Below are positions 54,096 to 64,000 of a DNA stretch of 64,000 bases, piece after piece; position 1 is the first letter of the stretch, and the number at the start of each line of letters is the position of its first letter. The notes under the pieces were generated by a model. It had not been told where the DNA came from. It searched no databases and saw nothing but the letters and a program-made list of their open reading frames with translations. Made by a program: the position numbers and the translations under genes. Source of the stretch: Leguminivora glycinivorella (lineage: Eukaryota > Arthropoda > Insecta > Lepidoptera > Tortricidae); NCBI RefSeq assembly GCF_023078275.1, contig NC_062974.1:28634278-28698277 (forward strand), written 5' to 3'.

Positions 54096-54330
54096 TTTAG
54101 AAGTTATTTGTCCGCACTTCTATATTATAAGAGGTGATATATTGGTGTGGAATAATAAGCACCTCATAATTAACTCCGTATATTAAAATAACTAGTTAAC
54201 GTTACAATGGTCGGAGTGAGACTGGCGTCTCGTTCTCACATTGAAAGGATATTGCTTTTGGCTAGTCAGCCCATATCGCGGTGCGCACGTAGCTTGAATA
54301 TGAGCTGACATAGGCTATACTGTTCCTACA
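54096..54330 (-). repeat. gypsy 5' LTR
   Basis: 235 bp partner of 48305-48539, followed on the plus strand by the GCGT duplication and the resumed LINE sequence. Confidence 0.85.
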
Positions 54331-56229
54331 GCGTTTTCATTGCCAATGAAGCGCTTCGTACCCCGATACTCCCTTACCAGTTGCACCTCAGTTTTGCCTT
54401 CCAAGCTAGTTAAGAGCTTGGATGCCGTTTAATACCAGTCTAGAGGTAACTCTGGGCGATGTGAAGGCTTTAATTGCCGCTTGACTGTCGCTGAGTTATA
54501 TAGATAGATCTTACATACGGATTTGTCTAACTATAATTCTCAGCCTTTGACAGGCAATTACCGCATATGTCCTGCCAAACTTGACCGTACAATTGCTTAT
54601 ACCGATCTAATAACATCAGTCATTTACCTGCATCAATGCCCGCTGCACATTGACGCAGGCATTTATATCAAATTCCTGGTACGGATCAGATGCTTGAATC
54701 TCTGGGCCCGTCTTTTTACAAGATGATGGTGTTGTCATCAGGGGTGGGTGTCTCCAGACCCTCCTTCCATTCGGCTCTAGTATGGACTTTGGTTTTGAAG
54801 TTTTTGTGGAAGATGAATTTCAGTTTGCATTTTTGTCGCAGCCCATACTCATCAGCCTTCCCATAGAATTATTTGTATTCCATGCTTAGTGTAGCTTAGT
54901 CTTCGGCATGCTATCGCTCCAGAGGTCATGTTAAAGTCAGCCGGTGTAGCGATTTCAGTGCCTCAGACTGTATCACTAGATGTAGCGGCGGGAGATCCAA
55001 TAGTACCTCCAATGCTGCTGTTGGCGTCGTTCTGAACGCACCTGTTATAGCCATGCATGCTGTCCTTTGTACCTTCATGAGGAGCATCCTTGCATGTGCT
55101 CAGTAATGTCCTTGGCCACCAGGCCAGGCTTCCCGTACAGGATTATAGGTCTCACCCATCATGGTGTAGATCCACCTTAGTACACTCTTGGGTTTAAACC
55201 CCATGTTTTGCCGTAAGCTGACCTACACATTCCAAACACTCCTAAGTGCCTTGGCTGTGGTCAGTTCGACGTGTCTTTTTCAGTTCAGTTCTTTGTCTAG
55301 TGTTACCCCTAGATATTTCACTTCATTGGAAAGTTCAAGTACCCCTTCCATAGAGCCTTAGTTGCTCCATGCCAGTAAGGGCCCCCTTTTTCCTGGTAAA
55401 CGGTACTACCACTGTTTGCCTGGATTGATGGAGAGTTGTTGGTGGTTACACCACCTCTCCACTTGCCTCAGTGCTGTATTCATGATTTCTGACACCATTC
55501 CCGGGAATTTCCCCGTTTATGAGTATCTCTAAATCATCTGCATATCCCACTGTATATACTGGGCCCCTGTTTAGTTCTTCCAAAAAGTGAGTTCACTACC
55601 AGGCTCCATAGAGTCGGAGAGAGAACCCCACCTTGTGGACAACCTTGTTATATGCTGTGCTAGTAATTCTTCCCCCATGAGGGAGGACTTAATTAGCCGG
55701 CTGTTCTAAATATATTACCTATCCAGCGGCGAAATGGTAGGTTCTATGCCATGTTTGAGTGCAAAGCATTATTGATTGCACCATATGTGGTGCGATCAAA
55801 GGCACCTTCGACATCCAGAAATGCAGCAAGACATAGTTCTTTGTTTTCTATGGCCTGCTCCGCTCTAGTTGTCACCAGGTGTAGTGCTGTCTCCGTGGAC
55901 TCTGCCTGGCTGGTATGCGTACATTGCAAGCGGTGTAGTGGATGTCTCTTTGAGCGGACCATCCCTGATGTGTCTGTCCACCAGTTTCTCCAAAGTTTTA
56001 TGGAGAAATGATGATACAGACTTATGGGCCTATATGATTTGGCTTCTATTAGCAATCCTCTTTGCCTGGTTTGGGCAAGTATGTTACCTTTACTAACCTC
56101 CATGCACGTAGTACATGTCCGGTTGGCAATACACACTTTGTACAGTCTACTCAAGTGGGGTATAATGTGCGTTAGCGCCTTAATGAATAGCACATAATAT
56201 TTCAGGATATTTAGCTTTATAAAAACCAA
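54331..56229 (-). pseudogene. I/Jockey-group LINE, RT and RNase H part
   Basis: From 56229 downward: AKSYRPISL, then HPLHRLQCTHTSQAESTETA, LHLVTTRAEQAIENKELC and AFLDVEGAFDRTTYGAI, the first RT blocks with the catalytic Asp in FLDVEGAFD. The rest of the polymerase to about 54900 is frameshifted. Near 54330-54400 the RNase H end reads LVREYRGTKRFIGNENA, and continues across the gypsy insertion as the D-E-L-A-K-A-G-S at 48304. The pre-insertion motif G-N-E-N-A-D-E-L-A is a standard RNase H signature. The upstream end at 56229 is cut off. Confidence 0.75.
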
Positions 56230-56552
56230 TTAATACTATTTATATCGAAATAAAAATATCTTAATATTTGACTTGGGGCAAAATTAGGAACAGATAATAG
56301 TAATGAGGTTGACTTTTACTGTCCCTATTTAACAATATTAACAGCATGATAATCCACCCAATAAGTTTGACCTTTATTTAATACTTTAATTTAATAATAT
56401 ATTTACATTTTTTACGTGGTTTGGTTTAAATCTTAGTCGTCTTCACATTTAGGAATCCATATGGCAAACCACTCACACCAGTGGAGCTGGGCCGAGAGTA
56501 GGTGATGAGCCGTGTCGCATGCTTTTTATTCTGTTCTTCTGTTACATTAACG
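56230..56552. other. AT-rich spacer
   Basis: No coding signal or repeats recognised. Confidence 0.3.
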
Positions 56553-56742
56553 TAAATGAGGAGGCACACCGGACATTTTACCCTACCAGGCGGCGCCTAT
56601 GCAAGAGTCATGTCACTGTCATTCATATGTGAGAGAGAGAGAAAAAAACATAATTATCAGCTTCTTGCTCTCACGTCTCACGGACTAATAGGGTGGAGTA
56701 AATATCTGTCGTATCCTTTGAGTGTTCCTCCTCATTACATGC
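56553..56742. mobile_element. possible MITE with ATGAGGAGG ends
   Basis: GTAAATGAGGAGGCACACC at the left and GTGTTCCTCCTCATTAC at the right are inverted; inward, TTTTACCCTACC has a looser partner in GGGTGGAGTAAA. The arms are short and imperfect. Confidence 0.45.
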
Positions 56743-57049
56743 GTATTTCTACATAAGTAATATTTTAGTGTAGATTAAAAACAGACGTTTCCCACCGATA
56801 ATAAAGTCCAAAGTAATTTAAGGAAATTACATGTTTATTTTAGGCATGCGATTTGACAGTCGTCGAAAAGAGTATATACTTGTCAGTACATACATCTATC
56901 TCACGTTTTTCTCTTCTACCATTTGAAAGCGGAATCTCCGTCATGTTGTAGCAAATGTATTCTTCAATTCTTCAGAATCTAAGTTGGAAGCAACGCTTGT
57001 TACAAACACGCGAAAGCTATGCAAAGTCTCAATTTCGACCCATATGTCA
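56743..57049. other. AT-rich spacer
   Basis: No feature recognised. Confidence 0.3.
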
Positions 57050-57585
57050 CGGCCAGGTATAGCCCTGGCGATTATCGTTAGACTTACAAGCCACAGGTCA
57101 CGGGTTCAAATCTCAGTCGTCTGTCCCAAGACTATGGGACATGAACGGAAAGTACCTTAAATATCGTAGATAGGGTATTTTGCTACAAGAAGACTTTATT
57201 TTATTTTTAAAAACTAAGTAAAACTCCATTCATAGATTTTTAAATAATTACATGGTTAAACCGGGAATCAAACCCGCTACACGAGAAAAAAAAAACATCC
57301 TGTAATTTTGTCATACCGATCGATAGGCTTCATCATAAAGATTATCTTTCTCTAAATAACATAGTGTCGGAGATAAAAGGAAGACCATGAATTTTAACAT
57401 TTTACATGGCAGACTCCTTAGCCTTAAAATTTGTCCATACATTAAAAAAAAAAAAATTTTTTTTTGAATGCGGATTTTTACCAAGTTTTTAAAAATAAAA
57501 TAAAGTCTTCTTTTCAGGCAATATATCCTATCTGTGATATTTTAGGTACTTTCCTTCATGTCCCATGGTCTTGGGACACCCTGTA
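57050..57585. repeat. tRNA-like SINE followed by an inverted body copy
   Basis: CACGGGTTCAAATCTCAG at 57098 is a B-box. The adjoining sequence TGTCCCAAGACTATGGGACA, then GAAAGTACCTTAAATATCG and AAGAAGACTTTATTTTATTT (57119-57215), returns in reverse complement at 57485-57585 (ATGTCCCATGGTCTTGGGAC). A B-box-like element on the minus strand also lies at about 57253 (CGGGAATCAAACCC). This is the same plan as the foldbacks at 25139 and 46849, with a longer spacer. Confidence 0.55.
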
Positions 57586-58206
57586 TATTTATCTTGGTCA
57601 CTTGTACTACGTTTATTACAATAAATGTATGTAATGTATGTATGTGTAAATTTCCTGACATGTCATATCTTGTTGTCACAAAAGAAAAATTTACAGGGCT
57701 TCCAAGAATCTTTTAGCTGGAAGGATACAAATTAAAATATTTTCTATAGAAAAATAATTAAATTCGATGCAGCAGACAACCCAAAGGTTAATCAGATTTA
57801 TTTATTATAGGCATTTGTTTTAAAATTAAATACCAGTGGCTCTGATCTCGATAGTGGGATGTTATTTATCCTATTTATTTAAACTTTATTGCACAGTAAA
57901 AATATACAGTTACAAAAGGCGAACTTAATGCTACATATTCTTTAAAATTTATTTTTCAAAAGTGAGATTTAATGTTGGTAATGCCATTCAAATAATATTA
58001 GAAGTGTCTACGCGAGTGTCCGAATTTAATTATAGCATAGCACATATTGAAAGTACTGTAATAAGGGTACAGAAACCTCGCCCATTGAATACATAGCAAA
58101 AAGTATAGAAAGAACCTACTACTTTTCGACTTTTTATTTACTACATACCGACCATACAGCGGCTCTAATTAATCTCGGTTTTCAAAAGTGTAAAATGTAG
58201 ACCTAA
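57586..58206. other. AT-rich spacer with a LINE-tail relic
   Basis: At 57866-57950 ATTTAAACTTTATTGCACAG and GGCGAACTTAATGC match the tail fragment at 3548-3672. Otherwise no feature. Confidence 0.4.
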
Positions 58207-58345
58207 GTGCCGTTTTCGCATTATCCCGATCCGATAACGGATGTCGGAAGGATATCAATAGATGACATCCAAGATTCTTGCCTGTAATGTATGGGATATC
58301 GGTCCGAGCATCGTTATCGGATCGGATAATGTGAAAACGGTCTAA
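58207..58345. mobile_element. MITE with CATTATCCGATCCGATA ends, copy 1
   Basis: GCCGTTTTCGCATTATCCCG, then ATCCGATAACGGATGTCGG, is mirrored by TTATCGGATCGGATAATG, then TGAAAACGG. A truncated relative is at 61589-61685. Confidence 0.75.
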
Positions 58346-58654
58346 TAGCGACCAATTAGTTTTTGTTCGTTGACGGTTCAGTGAATTTGAACTAATAAAA
58401 TTATTTATTTAAATCTATGCAATTACAACGAGAAGTATTATAATGTATTATATTATTACATTCATTTTGTAATGTAATCCAACGAAATAGCTTATAGAAA
58501 TATATTCTACCCTTTTTGCTTGTTTTCAGATTACTATTTAGCCAATTTTTCATTGAGTCATACCATGGACTTTCAATAGGGACTGAGCTCACACTTTTTT
58601 TTTTTTTGCCATAATAAATTGAACTTTATCACCGGTGCAGAAAAACGTTCTTAT
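58346..58654. other. AT-rich spacer
   Basis: No gene; a minus-strand 63-codon frame has no domain. A T run lies at 58596. Confidence 0.3.
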
Positions 58655-59070
58655 TAGGATAGTAAAAGTGTATCCACATGAGAGGGTCAAAGTTGGGGCT
58701 GGTGTCCCTCTCGCACGTGTGACCAGTGTTAAAGAGATTACTATAGTAGTAGTGTTTTTACCTGTATGATAACTAAGTTAATAAACTTCTTAAATGATTT
58801 TTAGTATTATATCGAGGCAAGGATATTAATACCTTGTAGCGAATTGGTAAGTCATTATTATGAAGCCATAAAACCAAAGATTTGCGCAATTAAAAAAAAA
58901 ACCTTTAATTCGGTATTAGTAGATTTGGTGGTAACTTTGAATATTGACTAGTGTCCCCAAATAATGACAGTGATGACGTCATTCAAACAAATTTGGACCA
59001 GTGTGTCAATAAGTGCGAGAGGGACACCGGCACCAACTTTGCCCTCTCATGTGGACACACTTGTACACGG
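58655..59070. mobile_element. TIR element with CCACATGAGAGGG ends
   Basis: TGTATCCACATGAGAGGGTC, then AAAGTTGGGGCTGGTGTCCC and TCTCGCAC, is mirrored by GTGCGAGAGGGACACCGGCA, then CCAACTTTGCCCTCTCATGT and GGACACAC. The ends are about 60 bp and the interior of about 290 bp is non-coding. Confidence 0.75.
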
Positions 59071-59460
59071 CCCCCTGTTAGCTCAATCTGGCTTAATAAT
59101 AACTTATGAGGTCATGCCGGACAACTGTCACTCTTGCATTTGTAATCCTTATTACAAGGGCATAAGGTCTAGCGATGGTTAGCTAAGATAGAGCATTGCG
59201 GTTGCAGGGAGGAACGATGCTGAACCTTAGGTTACCTTCAATAAATACTAATACTGAAATACAAGCTTTCGACCTTATTGCATTACATGTGTCTAGTAAC
59301 ATTTTAAAATATCGTGGGCTGCTACCTAAATTACTCACGGCATTAAATAAAATCTACATATACAACAAAAAAAAACAATATTTTAAATAAAGGGGGGTAA
59401 AAAAAGGCGGTAAAAGAAAAATAAAATAAAAAATAAAAACCAAAAACAGTTCATTTCGAC
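59071..59460. other. spacer, no gene recognised
   Basis: A 64-codon frame (59196-59390) ends in low-complexity Lys. Nothing else is seen. Confidence 0.3.
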
Positions 59461-59545
59461 TGCCGGGGATCGAACCGCACGACATCAGGACCGTCCGTCA
59501 TTTTACGTTTTGCCAGTACAACCAGGGTGGTTAGCCGAATGGCAC
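59461..59545 (-). repeat. tRNA-like SINE head, minus orientation
   Basis: The minus strand has GCGGTTCGATCCCCGGC, a B-box with its stem, and CGGCTAACCACCCTGG further upstream in the A-box area. A (T/A)-rich tail precedes on the plus strand. It does not fold as a complete tRNA. Confidence 0.5.
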
Positions 59546-61588
59546 AATCGCTCACGAAACGCTCACGAAACGAAGCGCTAGTAGATATCCATCTCTATCG
59601 CGCTTGCGTATCGGCGACATGAGAACCCAACGGCGTATCAACATTCGTTTGACGTCAGAGAAATACCCATTCGGCTACGAGATATGAGCTGTTTAAGCAG
59701 ATAATGGTAACGATAAAATAATATTTCTATACCATAGAATATAATGAAAGTGCGGCTGAACATTATGAGTCACTTTTGAAATATTGCAGGAAGTTACCAT
59801 CATCAAATAGTAGAGAGTTTGTAGAGTAAGAAAGAATATGACCAAATACTTATTACAATACATACATGCATGCTGACACACAGCGCTTGTGGCGACGCTT
59901 TATAAAGGTGGATAAATTTTTATCTATTCTTTAATTATGAGTCCTAACAACAGAAAAAGTCTATTCCAAATTTTTTGCTTATCATAATTTTTTGCCGGGA
60001 ATGATATTCTTCAAGGCCTAAATAAAATATTGAACATCAATCTTATTTTTGAGGTGGTTTCAAGTTTTCATACGTGTTTCTAACACGTAAATGTATATAC
60101 AAAACAACCATAACTTCACTTGTTCTTTTATTGCTTGTGTCATAACTGATTTAATTAGTCCGCTTTTTGCTACTACAGAAATCATCATTCACAAAAATAG
60201 GTGGTTTCTTAATGTGTTATAAAGGTCATAAATTAAAGTAGTCGAATTTAAAACAAAAGTCCTGATTCCATTTTCACTTGATTTTTAGTGAATTAAAAAT
60301 AATATTTTTTTTATTCTATTATACGTTTTTTTGTCACAAATTTTGGTGGCTTAACTAAAAAAACTATTTCAAATTACCAAACTTAATTTTTTGGTGACAT
60401 AAAAAGTACCTATTATAAAAATTAAGATTATTTTTCCAGTAGTAACAAAAATGGATGGTTTCTAGGCATTTCATCGATTTTGTGGAGCACTTTATATATT
60501 TATACCATTATTACCTTTGAGTTGTAACTAATTAATAATAATAATAAAAACATACACTTTACTTTTTTACACATATTTTTTGGATTAATGGTTCGAAGCG
60601 GAAAAATGGAGGCGGCTGTTGTTGGATTCTCAATATCGAAGGCAAGTATTCTTCCTCTTTTCACGATTAACATTAGTATATATTGAATTCTATATATAAT
60701 AAATGGTGTGTTCTATTTTTTCTCCAATACATTCATCATTAATGCATTCCCATATCTAAACAGACACTTTACTACACTTGCGTGACGGCACAAATCAAAC
60801 CTAAAACTAAGCTATCAAGGGTTCTTCAGTGAGACTTAATTGATCACGGAACCCGAAAAAAGAAACCCAGTTAAAGCTAACTGAGAGCATCAAAATGCTC
60901 ATAAGCAGTACCATGAAACAACAGAACATTGCGAAATGAAGCTAAACAAATTAGATTTTCAGTGAAACCAAATCGAGTTGCGGCTCATGAAAACAATCGT
61001 TACGGTTTTGTCATTATTTTGTTGTGACCACCTTAAAACAAGTCTTTTTCATCATGTCAAATAATATTCAGTTTCATCCTACGATCAGTGTGGTAACATT
61101 ATCACTCAGACATTGACATATGACATGACACCTCTATACTCATTTCTTTACAGGTGAATATAAGTCACATTATTTAGCGTCAATATTTTTTGTTGAACGA
61201 GGTATAATGTTTGTTAAAGCGTCTCTCTCGGGCAAACAATTTTCGCTATTGTGAAACGGAATGAAACATGAAACGATCGTCTCGTTCCATAAGTTGCGAG
61301 GCGAGATTTACACTCTAATTCCCTTAAAAATTATTAAATCATCGTGTCAAACCCACTTGACCCAACGTATAACCAGATTATTGGTTTCGGAACCGACAAT
61401 ACCTGTTCGGTTTACTGAGAGCCATATTAATTTTCTCACCTTTCGGGCTAAAAATCTTTTTACTTACTCACCTCCTTATTAGGTGGGATAGCGATCCAGG
61501 GCAGATATTTCATGCATACGTGTTCAAGTTAAGATTGCATACTAAAATAGTTTAATAAAAATTGAATGCACGAAGTGTGATACCTGCA
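59546..61588. other. 2-kb AT-rich stretch, no gene recognised
   Basis: Only short frames occur (61261-61482, 73 codons, no domain). I see no inverted or tandem structure beyond A/T runs. TTTACAGGTGAATATAAG near 61150 resembles an acceptor, but no open exon follows. Confidence 0.35.
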
Positions 61589-61685
61589 AGGCTGTTTTCA
61601 CATTATCCGATCCGATATCGGATATCGGACCGACATCTTACATCCGATAAACGATCCGATAGTGTCGGATGTCGGTCCGATAAAA
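61589..61685. mobile_element. MITE relic of the CATTATCCGATCCGATA family, copy 2
   Basis: GGCTGTTTTCACATTATCCG, then ATCCGATATCGGATATCGG, and GATCCGATAGTGTCGGATGT are recognisable; the right terminal arm is missing or diverged. Confidence 0.6.
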
Positions 61686-62098
61686 CGCATTGTTCCAAAT
61701 CAATGAAGTATGATTTTGTAACAAAAATATTTAAAAATGCTTTATATTTTAATAATTATAAGTACTATATCCTAAATATTATATTATAAAATTAAGATAA
61801 CGAGCATAAAAGAAATACTCAGAGTGTCAGGCAAAATAAATAATTTTACATTCAACTATATCTACTAAAAGATGAAAAAACTAGTATCCGCAATTCGGAC
61901 CGATGCATTACAATACAACCTTTTTTTTTTCAATGGAAATTGTCAACTAATTTGAATTTCGATCATTAGCAGCATCATTAGCAGACGCCATTTTTGTCAC
62001 GCACACTACTACAAACGTATACATACATTATATACGCACAAACAAATATTATCGGCCGACAACTGGCCCGGGGTCCGGTATGCCATAGTTATTTGTTA
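61686..62098. other. AT-rich spacer
   Basis: No feature recognised. Confidence 0.3.
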
Positions 62099-62300
62099 TA
62101 CAAGGGGGCAAAGTTGTATTTTAACGCCGAGTGTGGAATTGAAAAACGAGCAAGTGAAAGGATTCTATAGTTGAACCACGAGCGAAGCGAGTGGTTCGAG
62201 AATAGAATCCTGAACTTGCGAGTTTTTTAACACACGAGAAGTAAAATACATTTGCACCCGAGTGTAACACAAAAACTTTTCCCCTCACTATAGCGAGGAA
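62099..62300. mobile_element. MITE-like palindrome centred on GAGCGAAGCGAG
   Basis: AACGAGCAAGTGAAAGGATT, then CTATAGTTGAACCAC, is mirrored around GAGCGAAGCGAG by TGGTTCGAGAATAGAATCC, then TGAACTTGCGAGTTTT. Outer matches (GTATTTTAACGCCGAGTGTG against CACGAGAAGTAAAATAC) extend the arms to about 90 bp. Confidence 0.65.
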
Positions 62301-62637
62301 AACTACAACGCAAAAAATGCGTTTATCACTGCTTCCAGTAGTTCCACAGGTGGTAAATCATCTTTATTACTAGATTCACCTACTTTATCAATTTTAAAGC
62401 AGTTAATTTGACTTTATTCAAGGTCAAATTACTTTACCCACTAGTGGATAAAATGCGTTTTTACCCGCTGGTATTAAAGGACAAAACACGTGTTTCCGAG
62501 CTAGTGAGGCAACTCCTTAAAAATAAATATTCACAACTAGTTTCTAAACACTGGAGATATTGCACCATAAATAAGAGCTGTTGTCACAGTTTCGTTTTCT
62601 TTTCAACTCTTTATTTGCCAGTGGATACAGGCGTGAT

Positions 62638-62669
<32 letters not shown>

Positions 62670-62691
62670 AGAGCCGCTTAAGCTTGAAGTT
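62301..62691. other. spacer with (GTAT)n and SINE-like start
   Basis: GGATACAGGCGTGATTGTAT at about 62622, then (GTAT)n at 62638-62662, resembles the start of the repeat at 9181-9330 read backwards. No gene is seen. Confidence 0.35.
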
Positions 62692-62980
62692 TCATTTAAT
62701 CCGTCGCAGAAACTTGCACACACTAGCCCTCTTTTTCAAGGTGCCGTTCTTACCCTTCCTCACCCGCCTTACCTCAAGGAGCGGTACCGGTTTTTATGAA
62801 AGCAGTAACCACCGGTTGCGATCTAGTGAGGATCTTTCGCTTACGATCCCTTCCTTATGGACACCGATCGTACGACAAACCAGTCACAGTTTACTCTGTG
62901 AAGCTATGGAATGCGTTGCAAGCTCCGCTGAAACAGTGTCAGTCAGTAGCATCGCTGAAGGCAATGAATGAAATGGTTTA
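62692..62980 (+). pseudogene. LINE polymerase C-terminal fragment
   Basis: RRRNLHTLALFFKVPF and SSNHRLRSSEDLSLTIP in one frame, then SYDKPVTVYSVKLWNALQ and QSVASLKAMNEMV in the next. The R-R-x-x-H-x-x-L-x-x-x-x-K start, the S-V-x-L-W-N block and the S-x-x-x-L-K ending match the C-terminal domain of CR1/Jockey-like LINEs. A frameshift near 62860 and the lack of an RT show it is a dead 5'-truncated copy. Confidence 0.65.
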
Positions 62981-64000
62981 AAAAATTGACACCTCTTTCC
63001 TTAGGTATGCGGACGAACAATGCATTACGAGGGTAACGGTACCAATCAGGATCAGTTTAAAAAAAGTCACTTTCACTGAAACATGTAGAAATTCTACTGC
63101 CATGCAGCAAAACTTGAATTTCCTATCCTTCTTTTATACATTGTAAGCGTAGGTACTGAATATACACGTCATGCTCATTTTTACCTACATCTCACCTCCT
63201 ACCTCATTATAGGGTAAATGCAGAAAGTAAAACTCATTCAAGGTTACACCAAGTGTAATATTTATTAATTATCGAATACATGAACTCACCTTTTCTTTAG
63301 GAACTTTACTAAGTATTCATCCTGGTATTTTTTTAAGTAAACTGCTGACTTTTAACTTGCCGCCAAATCCCGCAGAAATTACCGAATTAAGTAGTACTTA
63401 GTAGTAGCAAGGACCATTTAATACTAGACTGATATAGCCCATACAAAAAAGCGTACCTCTGAAAAAAGCTTAGTTTTTGCTTTAAACCTAGATGGCGTTG
63501 TTTCGCAACCTGGGAGTGGAAAAAAAACATATTTTCACACATATGTTTACTTGTTTTTATATTATACTATGAATAACTATCAAAAACTTTATTTTAATAT
63601 CAAAATATTGGTCAAAACATAATTTTTACAAATTATATTTTTTGGTCGGCCTCGACGTAGTTGTGATCGCTTCACAATAAGCCTGTTCGCATGCCGTCTA
63701 ACTACCGCCAAATAAAATGACCAGACGACGTCAGGACTAGAAACACATCTCGTTTCGTTGTTCATTAATATAACATACTTAGTGATAATAAACTATGTGT
63801 CGAGGCTCAAATACGTTCAACAAAAACGCAATCATTGTTACCAGACGTGACATTCAGTGACATCTGACATCCATGTCACATCACAAATGTCATTAAAAGG
63901 ATCTATTGAATATTCATAATATGCTTATGGATATTAAATATTTTAGAATCGCAGCAGCAATGCGAGTAGAGATACAGTTATTAATAGCTGTATAAATTAA
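62981..64000. other. AT-rich window end, no gene recognised
   Basis: No open frame with a domain and no clear terminal repeats were found. GTGACATCTGACATCCATGTCACATCACAAATGTCA near 63857 (written here only as a location) is a cluster of TGACA/TGTCA words. Confidence 0.3.

Larger units (their letters stand above)
48305..54330 (-). mobile_element. gypsy-type LTR retrotransposon, degenerate, inserted in a LINE
   Basis: Two 235-bp LTRs at 48305-48539 and 54096-54330 (on the minus strand TGTAGGAACAG ... AACTTCTAAA), a 4-bp duplication GCGT on both sides (48301-48304, 54331-54334), a primer-binding site TGGTGACCTCCCTGACG next to the 5' LTR and a polypurine tract (AAGGGGGAAGTAA in minus sense) next to the 3' LTR. 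Gag, protease, RT, RNase H and integrase pieces follow in gypsy order with many stops and frameshifts. The LTRs differ by several substitutions and small indels, so it is older than the copia element. Confidence 0.88.

Overview
This window looks like gene-poor nuclear DNA of an insect, most likely a moth or butterfly. It is AT-rich, has no bacterial-style gene packing, and is filled with eukaryotic transposons. The family mix (Helitron ending in CTAG, mariner, piggyBac-type, copia, gypsy, LINEs of the R4/Dong, RTE and I/Jockey kinds, tRNA-derived SINEs, many short inverted-repeat elements) matches what I know of Lepidoptera. The taxon is an inference; no species can be named.

Host genes are scarce. 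The best is a minus-strand first exon of a THAP zinc-finger gene at 8926-9005, ending at a good splice donor. Two plus-strand exon candidates (1713-1772 and 7059-7123) join in frame and are followed by a polyadenylation signal. A third, unrelated candidate terminal exon lies at 45731-45894. Everything else recognisable is mobile or repetitive.

Layout. 1-11 kb: unique AT-rich sequence with scattered MITEs, two copies of a GGGTTCCGTA-ended repeat, and the host exons. 11-16 kb: LINE and transposase remnants, then a non-autonomous Helitron (12738-15801) carrying a tandem 80-bp array of perfectly phased heat-shock-element pentamers, with a mariner (13536-14786) nested in it. 16.7-17.3 kb: an almost perfect 251-bp-arm hairpin. 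18-25 kb: SINEs, MITEs and a 1.4-kb TIR element with many CTATTACCG motifs. 25.4-30.9 kb: a copia element with apparently identical LTRs, a missing integrase core and a nested piggyBac-type element. 32-37.2 kb: two 120-bp tandem arrays in opposite orientation around a small hairpin, the right one interrupted by another GGGTTCCGTA-ended repeat. 37.6-41.3 kb: a nearly full-length but frameshifted R4/Dong-like LINE on the minus strand. 42-47 kb: repeat copies, an RTE LINE end, a 1.1-kb TIR element and a tRNA-containing foldback SINE. 47.7-56.2 kb: a minus-strand RNase-H-bearing LINE split by a complete-ended gypsy element (48305-54330). 56-64 kb: MITEs, SINE pieces and a LINE C-terminus.

The elements are strongly nested: mariner in Helitron, piggyBac in copia in an older repeat, gypsy in LINE, short repeat in satellite. 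The observation I rate highest is the Helitron that carries a potential heat-shock-factor binding array; next are the long hairpin and the inverted satellite pair.
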